From assembly GCF_014695575.1 (NCBI RefSeq), contig NZ_JACJOO010000058.1:1-64000 (forward strand): a DNA stretch of 64,000 bases. Direction: 5' to 3'. The stretch comes from Leptolyngbya sp. FACHB-8. GTDB lineage: Bacteria; Cyanobacteriota; Cyanobacteriia; Elainellales; Elainellaceae. The notes beneath the pieces were generated by a model that saw only the letters and a list, made by a program, of their open reading frames with translations, searched no databases and was not told the DNA's origin. The translations under genes and the position numbers were made by a program. This document shows positions 52,249 to 62,348 of the stretch, piece by piece. How positions within the stretch are numbered: position 1 is the first letter of the stretch; every line of letters starts with the position of its first letter.

Positions 52249-53088
52249 TTAATGGGCTACTTGAATCGGCCCTTCCACTAGACCACTGAAAAACTGCCGC
52301 ACCATGGGGTGATCTGTCGTATCAATGTCGTCAACAGTTCCCTCCCAATGCACCCTTCCTCTGTATAAGAAGATGATGCGATCGGCCGTGCGACGAATCG
52401 TGCTGTCCTGATGGGTCACCATGACATAGGTGCTGCAACCCCCGGCGTTGCATTGTAGATTACGAATCAGGTCTTCGATCACAGTGGAGGCAATGGGATC
52501 GAGACCTGCCGTGGGTTCGTCATAGAGCAAAACTTCCGGGTGACTGGCCGGGTCATTGGGATCTTCCATAATGGCGCGGGCAAAACTGACCCGCTTCCGC
52601 ATCCCACCGGAGAGCTGGGCGGGGAAGCGATCGCCAATCCCTGGCAACCCCACCATCTCCAGCTTTTGGTCTACCATCTTCCGAATCTCTTCAGCGGATA
52701 GACGGGAGTGTTGAAACAGAGAAAACCCTACATTTTCATACACATTTAGTGAATCAAAGAGAGCGGCCTGTTGAAACACCATACCGATGCCAACAGGGTC
52801 TTTTGCATCTTCAACCAGACCCTCACGTTTTTGGCCCTGAACGTAGATCTCCCCGTCGTCTGGGGCGAGCAACCCTGCAATAATGCGCAAAATGGTCGAT
52901 TTTCCAGTACCAGAAGGGCCAATGATGGCCAGCGCTTCTCCCCGGCCAATGGTGAGATCGACGCCATCTAACACTACGCTCTCGCCAAAAGATTTGCGAA
53001 TTCCTTTGAGCCGGATCAGGGGCTCAGTGTCGGTCGTTGCCTTTCCCCTGGGTTCTGTATGAGCGGTTGTGTCTGGATTGAGCCCCAT
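52249..53088 (-). CDS. MlaF/TGD3-like ABC transporter ATPase
   Basis: 279 residues. Walker A GPSGTGKST (57-65), the Q-loop VFQQAALFDSL, signature LSGGMRKRV, Walker B LLYDEPTAGLDP and the switch His in VMVTHQDS are all present. The GMVFQQAALFDSLNVYENVGFSL segment and the signature are typical of Mla/Ttg2A-type phospholipid transporters. It energises lipid trafficking together with the MCE protein downstream. Both are probably transcribed from a promoter in the 53089-53350 region. Confidence 0.93.
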   Translation of the reverse strand: MGLNPDTTAHTEPRGKATTDTEPLIRLKGIRKSFGESVVLDGVDLTIGRGEALAIIGPSGTGKSTILRIIAGLLAPDDGEIYVQGQKREGLVEDAKDPVGIGMVFQQAALFDSLNVYENVGFSLFQHSRLSAEEIRKMVDQKLEMVGLPGIGDRFPAQLSGGMRKRVSFARAIMEDPNDPASHPEVLLYDEPTAGLDPIASTVIEDLIRNLQCNAGGCSTYVMVTHQDSTIRRTADRIIFLYRGRVHWEGTVDDIDTTDHPMVRQFFSGLVEGPIQVAH

Positions 53089-53353
53089 GTGTCCTCTTCA
53101 TCAGCCCTTTAAGCGTTGTCTATAAACAGCCATTCTGGCTTCAAAGTAACGGTCAAGTGTTAACTTTGGAGACAGTTTTAGGACAGGTTCTCCCGCTGTC
53201 CTCCTAAGTGGCCTGGTATCCTTTGCAACAGGTGCATAGATTTGAGAAACCCTGCATCAGGGCTAGCTACCACTCTAATGTGTCTTTCAGGATTCGGGTT
53301 ATCCAGTTCCTATTGTCCCCTTGCTCTTTACCCTTTCGCCCTGCGGCTTCACC

Positions 53354-54721
53354 ATGTCGAACGGATTTCTCAAACAGGCTTTTCGGACACGCCGACCGAA
53401 ACCCATGCGAAGTTCCCCTAACCGCCGCTTTAACTGGTTTAAGTGGTTATCGCCAGGGCTGTCCTTAAAGCGCTGGCTGTTCATTAGTGCGGCAGGTGCA
53501 CTGATGTTTGGTTTGGGAATGGCCATATGGGCGAGACAGGCTCCTATTTTTCGTTTGGGCCAGTTCATCAGCGATACCCTGAGCCTGGTCACCCAGCTAA
53601 TTCCTAACTATGTCAGTGGGCCGCTGGTGGCGATTATTGGCCTATTGCTCGTGCTATGGGGCTATACCCGGAGCCTCAGCACTCTGACAGATGTGCTGAT
53701 GCCCGAAGGGGACGAGGAACTGATCGATCGCCTGATGAACCATCGACGGTTGAACCGGGGGCCACGGATTGTGACCCTTGGGGGAGGCACCGGGCTCTCC
53801 ACCTTGCTGCGGGGATTAAAGCCTTTTAGTGCAAACATTACAGCCATTGTCACTGTGGCTGATGATGGCGGCTCCTCCGGTCGTTTACGTCGAGAAATTG
53901 GAGTGCTGCCCCCAGGCGATATTCGCAATTGCCTGGCGGCCCTGGCCGATGAAGAAAAGCTGCTGACGGAGTTATTTCAATATCGCTTTAAGGCCGGCAA
54001 CGGGCTGAGTGGCCACAGCTTTGGCAACCTGTTCTTGACCGTCATGACAGAGTTGACCGGGGATTTAGAGCAGGCGATCGCTGCCATCTCGAAAGTTTTG
54101 GCTGTCCGTGGTCAGGTGCTGCCTTCCACCCTGAGCGACATGCGCCTTTGGGCGGAACTGACCGATGGTCGCCGCATTGAGGGGGAATCGAACATCACCG
54201 AGGCTATGGGCCAGATTGCCCGCATTGGTTGTACTCCCGCGGCTCCCCCTGCATTGCCTCGGGTGATTGCTGCGATTGAGAGGGCCGACCTGATCATCAT
54301 TGGCCCTGGCAGTTTGTATACGAGTATCATTCCGAATTTGCTGGTGCCGGAAATTGTAGCGGCGATTGCCCGCGCTGAAGTGCCCTGCGTCTATGTCTGC
54401 AATATCATGACCCAACCCGGAGAAACCCAGGGGTATACGGTCTCTGACCATATTCGTGCCCTGGATACCGTAGCGGGGTGCAAGCTGTTTGACGTGGTGT
54501 TAGTGCAACGACACATGCCCTCGGCTACCTCGTTGATTAAATATGCTCAGGAAGCTTCTCACCCGGTGTATTTTGATCGGGAAGAGGTAATGCGTTTGGG
54601 CCGGCGGGCAATTCTTGCCAATGTGATGCACGACGACGATGCCAAGGGGGCGGTGCGACATGATAGTGAACGGCTGGCGCGGGTGTTGCTGCGTTGGTAT
54701 AGCCGTATTCAGGGACTCTAA
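53354..54721 (+). CDS. YvcK-family (CofD-like) protein with membrane anchor
   Basis: 455 residues from the ATG at 53354. Two hydrophobic segments at about 35-58 and 75-105 precede the cytoplasmic domain. The catalytic-like domain starts [21 protein letters not shown], with [46 protein letters not shown] and [14 protein letters not shown]. YvcK/GlmR in Bacillus binds UDP-GlcNAc and controls the carbon flow into peptidoglycan. The membrane-anchored version is common in cyanobacteria. It is divergent from the ABC ATPase. Confidence 0.9.
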   Translation: MSNGFLKQAFRTRRPKPMRSSPNRRFNWFKWLSPGLSLKRWLFISAAGALMFGLGMAIWARQAPIFRLGQFISDTLSLVTQLIPNYVSGPLVAIIGLLLVLWGYTRSLSTLTDVLMPEGDEELIDRLMNHRRLNRGPRIVTLGGGTGLSTLLRGLKPFSANITAIVTVADDGGSSGRLRREIGVLPPGDIRNCLAALADEEKLLTELFQYRFKAGNGLSGHSFGNLFLTVMTELTGDLEQAIAAISKVLAVRGQVLPSTLSDMRLWAELTDGRRIEGESNITEAMGQIARIGCTPAAPPALPRVIAAIERADLIIIGPGSLYTSIIPNLLVPEIVAAIARAEVPCVYVCNIMTQPGETQGYTVSDHIRALDTVAGCKLFDVVLVQRHMPSATSLIKYAQEASHPVYFDREEVMRLGRRAILANVMHDDDAKGAVRHDSERLARVLLRWYSRIQGL

Positions 54722-54762
54722 GGCCAATTTATTTTTCGTGCCCCAGGGACACAAGAAATAAG

Positions 54763-54833
54763 CAGGACTTACGCATTTGTGTTGTGGGTAGGGTACGAAG
54801 CACCTTACCCACAACACAAATGCGTAAGTCCTG
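54763..54833. repeat. Family G palindrome (copy G1)
   Basis: CAGGACTTACGCATTTGTGT leads a 32-bp arm paired with one mismatch to the right arm, loop ACGAAGC. The AGGACTTACGCA end resembles terminal repeats of common cyanobacterial transposons. It lies after the yvcK-like gene. Confidence 0.65.
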
Positions 54834-54841
54834 ATAAATCC

Positions 54842-54952
54842 TTAAAGCCAAGAGTTCACGCCCTACGGGCGTGAACTCTTGGCTTTGATGCCCGAAAACC
54901 GCGCGCCAAAGGGGCGCGGTTTTCGGGCCTGATTTCAAAATGAGAATTGCTG
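54842..54952 (+). mobile_element. Family A element, 5'-truncated copy A6
   Basis: H1 and H2 and the right end TGAGAATTGCTG are intact, but the left terminal repeat is missing. The bases before (GATAAATCC) and after (AAAAAATCC) match at 7 of 9, suggesting that the left flank was retained when the terminus was lost. Confidence 0.75.
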
Positions 54953-55039
54953 AAAAAATCCTGAGCGCTGCCTATTTGACCAGAGTGTTGTTACCATGGT
55001 TGGTTGGCTTTGCTATTTCACCGTGCCGTTGGAAGGGTT

Positions 55040-55636
55040 ATGTCTCAAGAACTGTTGCGATCGCTCGTCTGGATGGATTTTCGCTTGGCGGTGCTGTTTA
55101 CCGTAATTCTGCCGCTGGTGCTATTGATATGGGCAACAGTCAAGCACATGGATGCGATGCAGCGTTTGCTAATCATTTACTGGCGAGTTTCCAGCTTGCT
55201 GGCGATTACATTGTACTTATTGATTGGCAACATTCCCATTGCGTTTCTGACGAGCTTCCTGGCACGGCTTCTGATTCCTATCAGCCTCTGGTTTTGGAAT
55301 GACATCAACGAGGAAATTGCAGATCAGCCGCCTTCGCCTCTCAACCTGACGTTTACCTCCTGGCGTTGGGCCACGACGATTTATTGTGGTTTGGGAACTC
55401 TGGCGCTCATTCCGTTTTTACAGTGTGGGTTTTCCACCACGGCTTACCAGTCACCATTCTGCCAGGTATGGCGGGAGGCTCCACTGGTTTTCAAAGATAC
55501 GTTTCACAATGGCTATACGCCTGGTTTCCTGGCGTTCTTTGCTATCCTGGGGTTGATCATTTACACGCTATATCTGGCCTATTTTGTGGTCGTGCGGTTG
55601 GGCCGCCAGGGGCGATCGGCTATGGCTGACCAATAA
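55040..55636 (+). CDS. DUF3177-family membrane protein
   Basis: 198 residues from the ATG at 55040, with GGAAGG upstream. About five helices (LAVLFTVILPLVLLIWATV; LLAITLYLLIGNIPIAFLTSFLARLLIPISLWFW; TTIYCGLGTLALIPF; FLAFFAILGLIIYTLYLAYFVVVRL). The motif FLARLLIPISLWFWNDINEEI is diagnostic of this cyanobacterial family. Function is unknown. It is convergent with uvrB with a terminator hairpin between them. Confidence 0.82.
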   Translation: MSQELLRSLVWMDFRLAVLFTVILPLVLLIWATVKHMDAMQRLLIIYWRVSSLLAITLYLLIGNIPIAFLTSFLARLLIPISLWFWNDINEEIADQPPSPLNLTFTSWRWATTIYCGLGTLALIPFLQCGFSTTAYQSPFCQVWREAPLVFKDTFHNGYTPGFLAFFAILGLIIYTLYLAYFVVVRLGRQGRSAMADQ

Positions 55637-55651
55637 TCAAGCCAATCATCC

Positions 55652-55704
55652 TAGGACTCACGCATTTGTGTTCTGCCTCGCGCAATACAAATGCGTAAGT
55701 CCTA
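55652..55704. repeat. Family G palindrome (copy G2)
   Basis: TAGGACTCACGCATTTGTGTT is mirrored by AATACAAATGCGTAAGTCCTA, shorter than G1 but with the same outer arms. Confidence 0.6.
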
Positions 55705-55746
55705 AATCAAAAAGGACGGGTGCAAAGCACCCGTCCTTTTTGATTT
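55704..55746. terminator. Perfect 20-bp-arm bidirectional terminator
   Basis: AAATCAAAAAGGACGGGTGC and its complement around AAA, 2 bp from the uvrB stop and 67 bp after the DUF3177 stop. U-runs on both strands. Confidence 0.75.
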
Positions 55747-55748
55747 GT

Positions 55749-57803
55749 TTAGGAGTGGCGACCAACCAGGCGATCGCGCAATTGCTTAATGCGATCGCGC
55801 AATTTAGCCGCTTCCTCAAACTCCAGATTTTTCGCCGCCTGCTTCATCTCACCTTCCAGACGGCTGATGAGATTGGGAATGTCCTCCAGGGATAGCTCAT
55901 CAGATTGTTCGAGGATTTCCTCCAACTGATGGGCGTTGACCCGGCGGGAAACCTCCAGGAATTGCAGAATGGCGTTGCTCTTGGGCTTTTTGATGATGGG
56001 TTGGGGCGTGATGCCGTGTTCCTCGTTGTAAGCTTGCTGGATCGCGCGGCGGCGCTCCGTTTCGAAGATGGCCCGCTCCATGCTCTTAGTCAGAGTGTCG
56101 GCATAGAGAACAGCCTGGCCATTGATATGTCGTGCAGCCCGCCCGATGGTCTGGATGAGCGATCGCTCCGCCCGTAAGTACCCTTCCTTGTCGGCATCCA
56201 GGATGGCCACCAGGGAAACCTCCGGCAAGTCTAATCCTTCCCGTAGCAGGTTGACCCCAATCAGCGCATCAAACTCACCATTTCGCAGGTCTTGCAGAAT
56301 CTCGATTCGCTCAATGGAGTTAATTTCAGAGTGCAAGTAGCGAACTCGAATGGCCCGTTCCTGCAAATACTCTGTCAGGTCTTCGGCCATGCGTTTGGTC
56401 AGGGTAGTGACCAGAGTCCGTTCCTGGCGCTGCACGCGCTCCTGAATTTCACCCAGCAGATCATCGATCTGCCCCTCTGTAGGCCGCACAAAAATCTCGG
56501 GGTCGAGTACTCCAGTAGGCCGGATGACTTGTTCCACCACATTGCCCGTACCGGTTTTGTAGACCCGATGGCCTGCTTCGGTTTCTTCAAACTCCCCGCC
56601 ACAGGTTTCCAGTTCCCATTCTCCAGGCGTTGCGGAGACGAAGACACACTGGCTGACCTTCTCCCAGAATTCCTCGGATTTCAGGGGACGGTTGTCAGCC
56701 GCACTGGGCAGGCGGAAACCGTGGTCAATCAGCGTCATTTTGCGGGCGCGATCGCCGTTATACATCCCCCGCAATTGCGGGATAGTGACGTGGGACTCGT
56801 CAATTACCAACAACCAATCCTTCGGAAAGTAATCGATCAAACACTCGGGCGGCGTCCCAGCAACCCGTCCAGCCAGATGGCGTGCATAGTTTTCAACGCC
56901 ATTGCAGTAGCCGATCTCCCGGATCATTTCCAGGTCGTAGCGGGTGCGCTGCTCCAGGCGCTGGGCTTCCAGCAGTTTATTCTCGCTTTCGAGTTCTGCG
57001 AGGCGTTCTTTCAACTCCGCTTCGATGGCGATGAGCGCGGATTCCAATCGCTCCTCGGGGGTGACAAAGTGCTTGGCCGGATAGATGTTCACCGCATCCA
57101 TACTTTGCAGCGTTGCCCCTGTGATAGGGTCGATGTAGCGGATGGCGTCGATCTCATCGCCAAAGAACTCCACTCGAATAATGCGGTCCTCGTAAGCCGG
57201 ACCAATTTCCAGGACATCCCCCTTGACCCGGAAGCGCCCACGCCCTGACTCCAAGTCGTTGCGCTCGTATTGAATGGAAGCCAGATCCCTCAGCACCTGC
57301 CGCTGGTTCATCTCTTCGCCCACCCGTAGGGGAATCGACGCCTTCAGGTATTCTGACGGAATCCCCAAACCGTAGATGCAACTGATGGAGGCCACCACAA
57401 TCACATCTTTTCGTTCAAAGAGCGATCGCGTAGCCGAGTGCCGCAACATATCGATCTCTTCATTAATCGATGCGGTCTTTGCAATATAGGTATCGGTTAC
57501 CGGAATATAAGCTTCCGGCTGGTAATAGTCGTAATAACTGATGAAATACTCAACGGCATTATCGGGGAAGAACTCGCGTAGCTCGTTACACAATTGTGCG
57601 GCCAAGGTTTTGTTGTGGGCCAGCACCAGGGTCGGCTTCCCGATCTGCTCAATCACCCTGGCCATGGTGTGTGTCTTACCTGTGCCCGTTGCCCCCAGTA
57701 GGGTTTGGTAGCAGTTGCCGCTTTTCAGGCTTTGAACAAGTTGCGCGATCGCCTTCGGTTGGTCTCCAGTCGGGGCAAAAGGTGCCTGAATATTGAAGTC
57801 CAT
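55749..57803 (-). CDS. uvrB: Excinuclease ABC subunit B
   Basis: 684 residues, normal length. Walker [10 protein letters not shown] (37-45), the beta-hairpin [12 protein letters not shown], motif [11 protein letters not shown], helicase motifs [17 protein letters not shown] and TIGRAARH, and the C-terminal UVR domain [24 protein letters not shown] are all present. It loads onto damaged DNA with UvrA and recruits UvrC in nucleotide excision repair. Single gene. Confidence 0.97.
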   Translation of the reverse strand: MDFNIQAPFAPTGDQPKAIAQLVQSLKSGNCYQTLLGATGTGKTHTMARVIEQIGKPTLVLAHNKTLAAQLCNELREFFPDNAVEYFISYYDYYQPEAYIPVTDTYIAKTASINEEIDMLRHSATRSLFERKDVIVVASISCIYGLGIPSEYLKASIPLRVGEEMNQRQVLRDLASIQYERNDLESGRGRFRVKGDVLEIGPAYEDRIIRVEFFGDEIDAIRYIDPITGATLQSMDAVNIYPAKHFVTPEERLESALIAIEAELKERLAELESENKLLEAQRLEQRTRYDLEMIREIGYCNGVENYARHLAGRVAGTPPECLIDYFPKDWLLVIDESHVTIPQLRGMYNGDRARKMTLIDHGFRLPSAADNRPLKSEEFWEKVSQCVFVSATPGEWELETCGGEFEETEAGHRVYKTGTGNVVEQVIRPTGVLDPEIFVRPTEGQIDDLLGEIQERVQRQERTLVTTLTKRMAEDLTEYLQERAIRVRYLHSEINSIERIEILQDLRNGEFDALIGVNLLREGLDLPEVSLVAILDADKEGYLRAERSLIQTIGRAARHINGQAVLYADTLTKSMERAIFETERRRAIQQAYNEEHGITPQPIIKKPKSNAILQFLEVSRRVNAHQLEEILEQSDELSLEDIPNLISRLEGEMKQAAKNLEFEEAAKLRDRIKQLRDRLVGRHS

Positions 57804-58010
57804 AAATTGTGAAGCGTTAGAGATAGGGGAAACGCAGACTGTCTATCTATAATGACGGATCTTACGAGAATTGGGGAATGGCGGTTTTCCAGTCTTTAGA
57901 GCGGTTTTAGGCCGCTGTATGTCCGACAGAATTCTTGAATTGAACGGTTACTCAAAGGGGTGCTTTTTGTCCGGGAAGGATCAAAAAAACAGCCTCTAGC
58001 GGGCTGACGT

Positions 58011-58099
58011 CAGCAATTCTCAGTATGGGCATCAAAGCCAAGAGTTCACGCCCTACGGGCGTGAACTCTTGGCTTTGATGCCCATACTGAGAATTGCTG
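58011..58099. mobile_element. Family A minimal element, copy A7: perfect 89-bp palindrome
   Basis: The whole element is one inverted repeat: 43-bp perfect arms (58011-58053 and 58057-58099) around TAC, with family A ends and H1 but no H2. Flanking 9-mers GGCTGACGT (58002-58010 and 58100-58108) are identical, so the short form is itself a transposed unit. Confidence 0.93.
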
Positions 58100-58212
58100 G
58101 GCTGACGTAAGTCCTGAAGGAATTATTTTAGACAAGTGGTATTCTAATCACGGTTACCCTGGAGCAGGGCTCCAATCCCCAACACGCCACTCTTTGCATC
58201 AGGAAGAATCCT

Positions 58213-58590
58213 ATGACTAAGTCTCCTAGCCTGTTTGCACTTAGCGAAACCTTTCGGCGTGATTTCCTCATGGGCCTGGGTGTCTGGCTCGGACTGGAGT
58301 TTTTCACATTTGCCCTTTTCCCGGGAGCGGGTATCATTCAGCCCGGCACTCGGTATCAGGGATGGTTTCTTCTGAGCATTATTTTTGGGGTGATGGGGGC
58401 ATTTCTACTGGCACTGTCGCCGATGTGGATAGCGCGCGATCGCCAACGCCCCAATAAAACAATACGTAACCTACTCGTTTTGGGATGGCGGCTCGTAGCC
58501 TGGTTTGGTTTGGCTGGTCTGGCTTTTCCACTCCTCGTACTGAGCTACGAACTATTCGCCCGCCTGTTCGATCAGCTGATTCAAGGGTAA
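58213..58590 (+). CDS. Small membrane protein of unknown function
   Basis: 125 residues with three hydrophobic helices (DFLMGLGVWLGLEFFTFALFPGAGI; GWFLLSIIFGVMGAFLLALSPMWI; LVAWFGLAGLAFPLLVLSYELFARLF). The first loop has the IIQPGTRYQGW motif. I do not recognise the family. It is 85 bp upstream of the Rieske oxygenase on the same strand, so the two could be co-transcribed. No ribosome binding site is strong; AGGAAGAATCCT lies upstream of the ATG. Confidence 0.65.
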   Translation: MTKSPSLFALSETFRRDFLMGLGVWLGLEFFTFALFPGAGIIQPGTRYQGWFLLSIIFGVMGAFLLALSPMWIARDRQRPNKTIRNLLVLGWRLVAWFGLAGLAFPLLVLSYELFARLFDQLIQG

Positions 58591-58675
58591 GTCTACTCAG
58601 AGTTTTACAGAGATCGTCAATAATCGATCCATTCAGTTCTTGCGCTTGCGGTAGATAAGTACGCAAGAGGTTTAA

Positions 58676-59998
58676 ATGACAGATTCAACATTCAATTTTT
58701 TTCAACACTGGTACCCCATTTCACCGATTGAAGACTTCGACCCTGACTGTCCAACATCGGTCGTTTTGCTGGGGCGCAGGCTGGTTGTATGGAAACCCCA
58801 CTTCTCAAAAAACTACTGTGTTTTTCTCGACCAGTGCCCGCATCGTTTAGCGCCCCTGAGTGAAGGACGCGTGGATGAGAAGACGGGGCAGCTCATGTGT
58901 AGCTATCATGGCTGGCTCTTCGATGCTGAAGGCGTTTGCACCCATATTCCTCAGGCAGACGACCCTGATTTGATTGCGAAGAACCGCGAACATTATTGTG
59001 CAACGACTCTGCCTACGCAGGAGGCTAATGGTTTGCTATGGGTTTGGCCCGATGCCGAATCGGCGGCGATCGCCCCCTCCCACCCTTTGCCCCTTTCGCC
59101 CCAGGTGGATGCCGATCGCGGCTTTGTCTGGTCATCCATGGTGCGTGACCTGGAATATGACTGGCAAACGTTAGTTGAAAACGTTTCTGATCCCTCCCAT
59201 GTCCCATTCGCCCATCATGGCGTACAGGGCAACCGGGATAAGGCCAGTCCAGTCCCTATCAAGATTGTCAAATCCGCCCAGGATTGCATAGAAGCAAAAA
59301 CCGAGGGTCGTTTTGAAACTCACATCACCTTCACACCGCCCTGCCATCTGGAATATGCCATTAACCTGGGTGGCGATCGCCAGGTTGGATTAGTTACTTA
59401 CTGCATCCCCGTTTCTCCGGGCAAGTCCAGAATTGTAGCCCAGTTTCCCCGTAACTTCGCCAAGCGCCTACACGATTGGGTGCCCCGCTGGTGGAACCAT
59501 GTCTCTGTGCGCAACTTGGTGCTGGATGGGGATATGGTTTTGCTGCACTATCAAGAACGAGATTTGCAACAACGATCTCACACGGAAAGCTGGAAAACGG
59601 CTTACAAGCTGCCCACCAGTGCCGATCGAATGGTGATTGAATTTCGTCGGTGGCTCGATCAATATGGTCAGGGGCAATTGCCCTGGGAAGGAGCAGATGT
59701 GGCGATTTCGTTAGAAACTCGCGATCGCCAACATCTCCTTGATCGCTACCATCAACACACGATGATTTGCGGAAGTTGTCGTCAGGCCTTGAAAAACGTG
59801 CATCGTTTACAGGCAGGATTACTGGCTTATTTCTTTATTGTCTTGTCAGTAGCGGCTGTGATGCCTGATGAATTGCGCCTGAGAATTAGTGTGCCTTTAG
59901 TTTTAACGGCTCTCTTTGGATTGGGCGTTTATGCAGCTCTAAAGTACTGGCTGGAACCCAAATTCCACTATGTAGACTATGTCCACGCTAAACGCTGA
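58676..59998 (+). CDS. PaO/Tic55-type Rieske non-heme oxygenase
   Basis: 440 residues. Rieske cluster ligands Cys54, His56, Cys75, His78 (CPHRLAPL and CSYHGW). The mononuclear iron site lies in NVSDPSHVPFAHHG. A PaO domain follows; near residue 364-367 is the CxxC pair (MICGSCRQAL), which marks the PAO/PTC52/TIC55/CAO branch and is a possible thioredoxin target. Two C-terminal helices anchor it in a membrane. Plant relatives act on chlorophyll breakdown products or protochlorophyllide; the cyanobacterial substrate is not fixed. The end overlaps the convergent rsmE by 11 bp. Confidence 0.9.
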   Translation: MTDSTFNFFQHWYPISPIEDFDPDCPTSVVLLGRRLVVWKPHFSKNYCVFLDQCPHRLAPLSEGRVDEKTGQLMCSYHGWLFDAEGVCTHIPQADDPDLIAKNREHYCATTLPTQEANGLLWVWPDAESAAIAPSHPLPLSPQVDADRGFVWSSMVRDLEYDWQTLVENVSDPSHVPFAHHGVQGNRDKASPVPIKIVKSAQDCIEAKTEGRFETHITFTPPCHLEYAINLGGDRQVGLVTYCIPVSPGKSRIVAQFPRNFAKRLHDWVPRWWNHVSVRNLVLDGDMVLLHYQERDLQQRSHTESWKTAYKLPTSADRMVIEFRRWLDQYGQGQLPWEGADVAISLETRDRQHLLDRYHQHTMICGSCRQALKNVHRLQAGLLAYFFIVLSVAAVMPDELRLRISVPLVLTALFGLGVYAALKYWLEPKFHYVDYVHAKR

Positions 59999-60794
59999 AG
60001 CCTTGTTTTGAACCCATAGTCGATTCCAGAACACTTGCCGCAACAGCGATCGCACACCCCGGTGCCGTCACCGCCCTCAAAATACGCCGTCCTAAAGAAA
60101 TGAGCTGGAATTGGTGAGCGATCGCCAACTCCTCTTCACCTGCTGTAAACCCACCCTCTGGCCCAGTGGCCAGCACAATCGAAGTGGGCTTGGGACTGTC
60201 GGCAAGTTGTTGAGTCAATGCGTTCAATAACAAGGGAGAATTTCCCCGGGCCGCACAGAGATAGCGAGCGTCTTGCTCAGGATTGCCCAGGGACAGGGCT
60301 TCGGCCCAAGCAAGAGGTTTGTCAATAGCCGGGATGATTTGCCGCTCGGATTGTTCGGCGGCTTCGCAGGCAATGCGTCGCCAGCGGTCTAGCTTCTGGG
60401 GGCTAGGTTGGAGAAGAGTGCGATCGCTCACCACCGGCACAATGGTATGCACACCCAACTCAGTGCATTGCCGAACAATATCATCCATCCCGCTGCCTTT
60501 GGGCATCGCCACGAGCAGGGTTATGGGAATCGGTAACTCATTCGCAACGGGTAAGGATTCTAGAAGGGTTGCGCGATCGCTCACTGTCTCCAGTTGAGCT
60601 ACCCACCAGTGGCCAAGGCCATCCATGGCAACAAAGCGATCGCCTACCTGTAATCGCAGAACCCGTTGCAGGTAGTGGATCTGCTTGTCGTTCAGGTGAA
60701 GTTCAGTCGAGTGGATTTGAGAGGGAGCGATCGCCACCCGTTGCAAGCGGCTCCAATCCTGAGGATTAGCCCCTGCGTTGTTACCTTTAGCCAC
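59988..60794 (-). CDS. rsmE: 16S rRNA m3U1498 methyltransferase
   Basis: 268 residues. SPOUT-class RsmE: N-terminal PUA-like segment (RVLRLQVGDRFVAMDGLGHWW), central LVAMPKGSGMDDIVRQCTELGVHTIVPV, and the knotted SAM site with LATGPEGGFTAGEEELA and LGRRILRAVTAPGCAIA. Its start overlaps the ftsY stop by 8 bp, pointing to translational coupling. The 3' end overlaps the Rieske oxygenase gene on the other strand. Confidence 0.93.
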   Translation of the reverse strand: MAKGNNAGANPQDWSRLQRVAIAPSQIHSTELHLNDKQIHYLQRVLRLQVGDRFVAMDGLGHWWVAQLETVSDRATLLESLPVANELPIPITLLVAMPKGSGMDDIVRQCTELGVHTIVPVVSDRTLLQPSPQKLDRWRRIACEAAEQSERQIIPAIDKPLAWAEALSLGNPEQDARYLCAARGNSPLLLNALTQQLADSPKPTSIVLATGPEGGFTAGEEELAIAHQFQLISLGRRILRAVTAPGCAIAVAASVLESTMGSKQGFSV

Positions 60795-62316
60795 TCAACA
60801 GCGCTTCCACAAACTCATAGCTGGAGAAGGGGCGCAAGTCCTCAATGCCTTCCCCGGCTCCGATGAAGCGAATAGGTAAGCCCAGTTGCTTCACAACTGC
60901 CAGGGCTACGCCACCCTTGGCTGTGCCATCTAGCTTGGTCAGAATGACGCCGCTTAGATTGGCTGCTTCTGAAAAGACTTCTGCCTGCCGCAAACCGTTC
61001 TGGCCAAGGGTCGCATCCAGTACCAACAGGGATTCCACATGGGCACCGGGGGCTTTCTTGTCGATGATGCGGCGTACCTTGGATAGTTCATCCATCAGGT
61101 TTTTCTTGTTTTGCAGCCGGCCTGCGGTGTCAATTAGCAACAGCTCGACATCGCGAGATTGGGCGGCACTGATGGCATCAAACACCACCGCTGCCGGGTC
61201 GGTGTTCTTGCCGGGGTTAGCAATGACTTCCACGTTGCTGCGCTGGCCCCAAATCTTCACCTGTTCTACAGCCGCAGCTCGGAAGGTGTCGGCTGCCCCA
61301 ATCAGGGTTTTGTAGCCGGACTTCTGCGCAATGTGGGCAATTTTGCCAATGGTAGTGGTTTTGCCCGCACCATTTACCCCGGTCATCAGCCAGATGTTGA
61401 GAGTTTCTTTCTCGGGAGCGAAGGTGGGGTTGGCCGGTTTGCCACCGGGATTGTCGAGCATATCCCGCAGGATTTGTTTGAGGTAGGCGATCGCATCCTC
61501 CGGAGGCAGCGCATCCTCACGCAAACGCGCCTGCAATGCTTCAATGATGTAGTCGGTGGCTTCAACGCCCACATCGGCCTGCAATAGCAGCGCCTCGATC
61601 TCCATCACCGCATCTTGATTCAGCGGCCCCTGACCCACAATAGCCCGTAGCTGGTTGAGCAAGTTACGACGGGTCTTGTCCAACCCCTGACGCAGGCGCT
61701 TCAGCCAGGTAATTTCTTCCAGGTCTACTTCATCGGCGCGGCGTCCCTGGGCTGCTAGCACCCGTGCCGACCACAAGAAGTTCTCGTCGAGTTCGGCTTC
61801 GGCAACGTCGGTAGTGGCTTGAGCCGCGACGGGTTCAGCAATGGGTTCCTCAATGGCTTCAGCTTTCAGACGCTCCAGGCGTTCCTGACGCTCGGCCTCA
61901 GCTCTAGCCCACAGGGGAAGGACAGGTTCTACAGGAACAGGAGCCGGTTCTGGAGCTATTGCCTCTACGGGAGTTGCTTCAACCGCAGCTACAGGCTCGA
62001 CCACCGGAGTAACTTCAGCAGTACTGGGTGCCTCTACTGGCTCGGTTTCAGAAGCGACATCAGTAGCCACCTCTGCCGCGACTGGCTCAGCAGCCGGAGC
62101 TTCTGCTTCTGTGGACGTCGTAGCTTCGGGGGCTACTTCCTCCTGTTGCCGTTTCTGGATATTCTTGTAAGCCGCTTTGGCCCACTTCAAATAGTCTTCC
62201 GGCGATACTTCCGCTGGGGCATCGGTCTGGGGAGCCTCGGATGGCTGAGAGGCTGCCTCCTCAGGGGCGGGAGTGGAGTCGGTAAATTGCCGATTAAACC
62301 AATTAAACGACGACAT
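60787..62316 (-). CDS. ftsY: Signal recognition particle receptor FtsY
   Basis: 509 residues. The N-terminal 200 residues are Glu/Ala/Pro/Val-rich and acidic, the A domain that binds membranes and translocon in bacteria. The NG domain follows, with G1 GVNGAGKTTTIGK, DTFRAAA, LLIDTAGRLQ and TKLDGTAKGG. It docks SRP-ribosome complexes at the membrane. It is followed by overlapping rsmE and preceded by nusB in the same direction, 100 bp away. Confidence 0.96.
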   Translation of the reverse strand: MSSFNWFNRQFTDSTPAPEEAASQPSEAPQTDAPAEVSPEDYLKWAKAAYKNIQKRQQEEVAPEATTSTEAEAPAAEPVAAEVATDVASETEPVEAPSTAEVTPVVEPVAAVEATPVEAIAPEPAPVPVEPVLPLWARAEAERQERLERLKAEAIEEPIAEPVAAQATTDVAEAELDENFLWSARVLAAQGRRADEVDLEEITWLKRLRQGLDKTRRNLLNQLRAIVGQGPLNQDAVMEIEALLLQADVGVEATDYIIEALQARLREDALPPEDAIAYLKQILRDMLDNPGGKPANPTFAPEKETLNIWLMTGVNGAGKTTTIGKIAHIAQKSGYKTLIGAADTFRAAAVEQVKIWGQRSNVEVIANPGKNTDPAAVVFDAISAAQSRDVELLLIDTAGRLQNKKNLMDELSKVRRIIDKKAPGAHVESLLVLDATLGQNGLRQAEVFSEAANLSGVILTKLDGTAKGGVALAVVKQLGLPIRFIGAGEGIEDLRPFSSYEFVEALLSG

Positions 62317-62348
62317 AGCACCTCAATACAGCCACGGACATAGCGTTA

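Noticed and set aside
54763-55704. Complete IS flanked by AGGACTTACGCA ends (G1 to G2)
   Set aside because: The two sites are separate palindromes flanking a DUF3177 gene, and no transposase lies between them.
56292-57248. 318-residue frame antisense to uvrB
   Set aside because: Covers conserved helicase motifs of UvrB on the opposite strand and shows no independent features.
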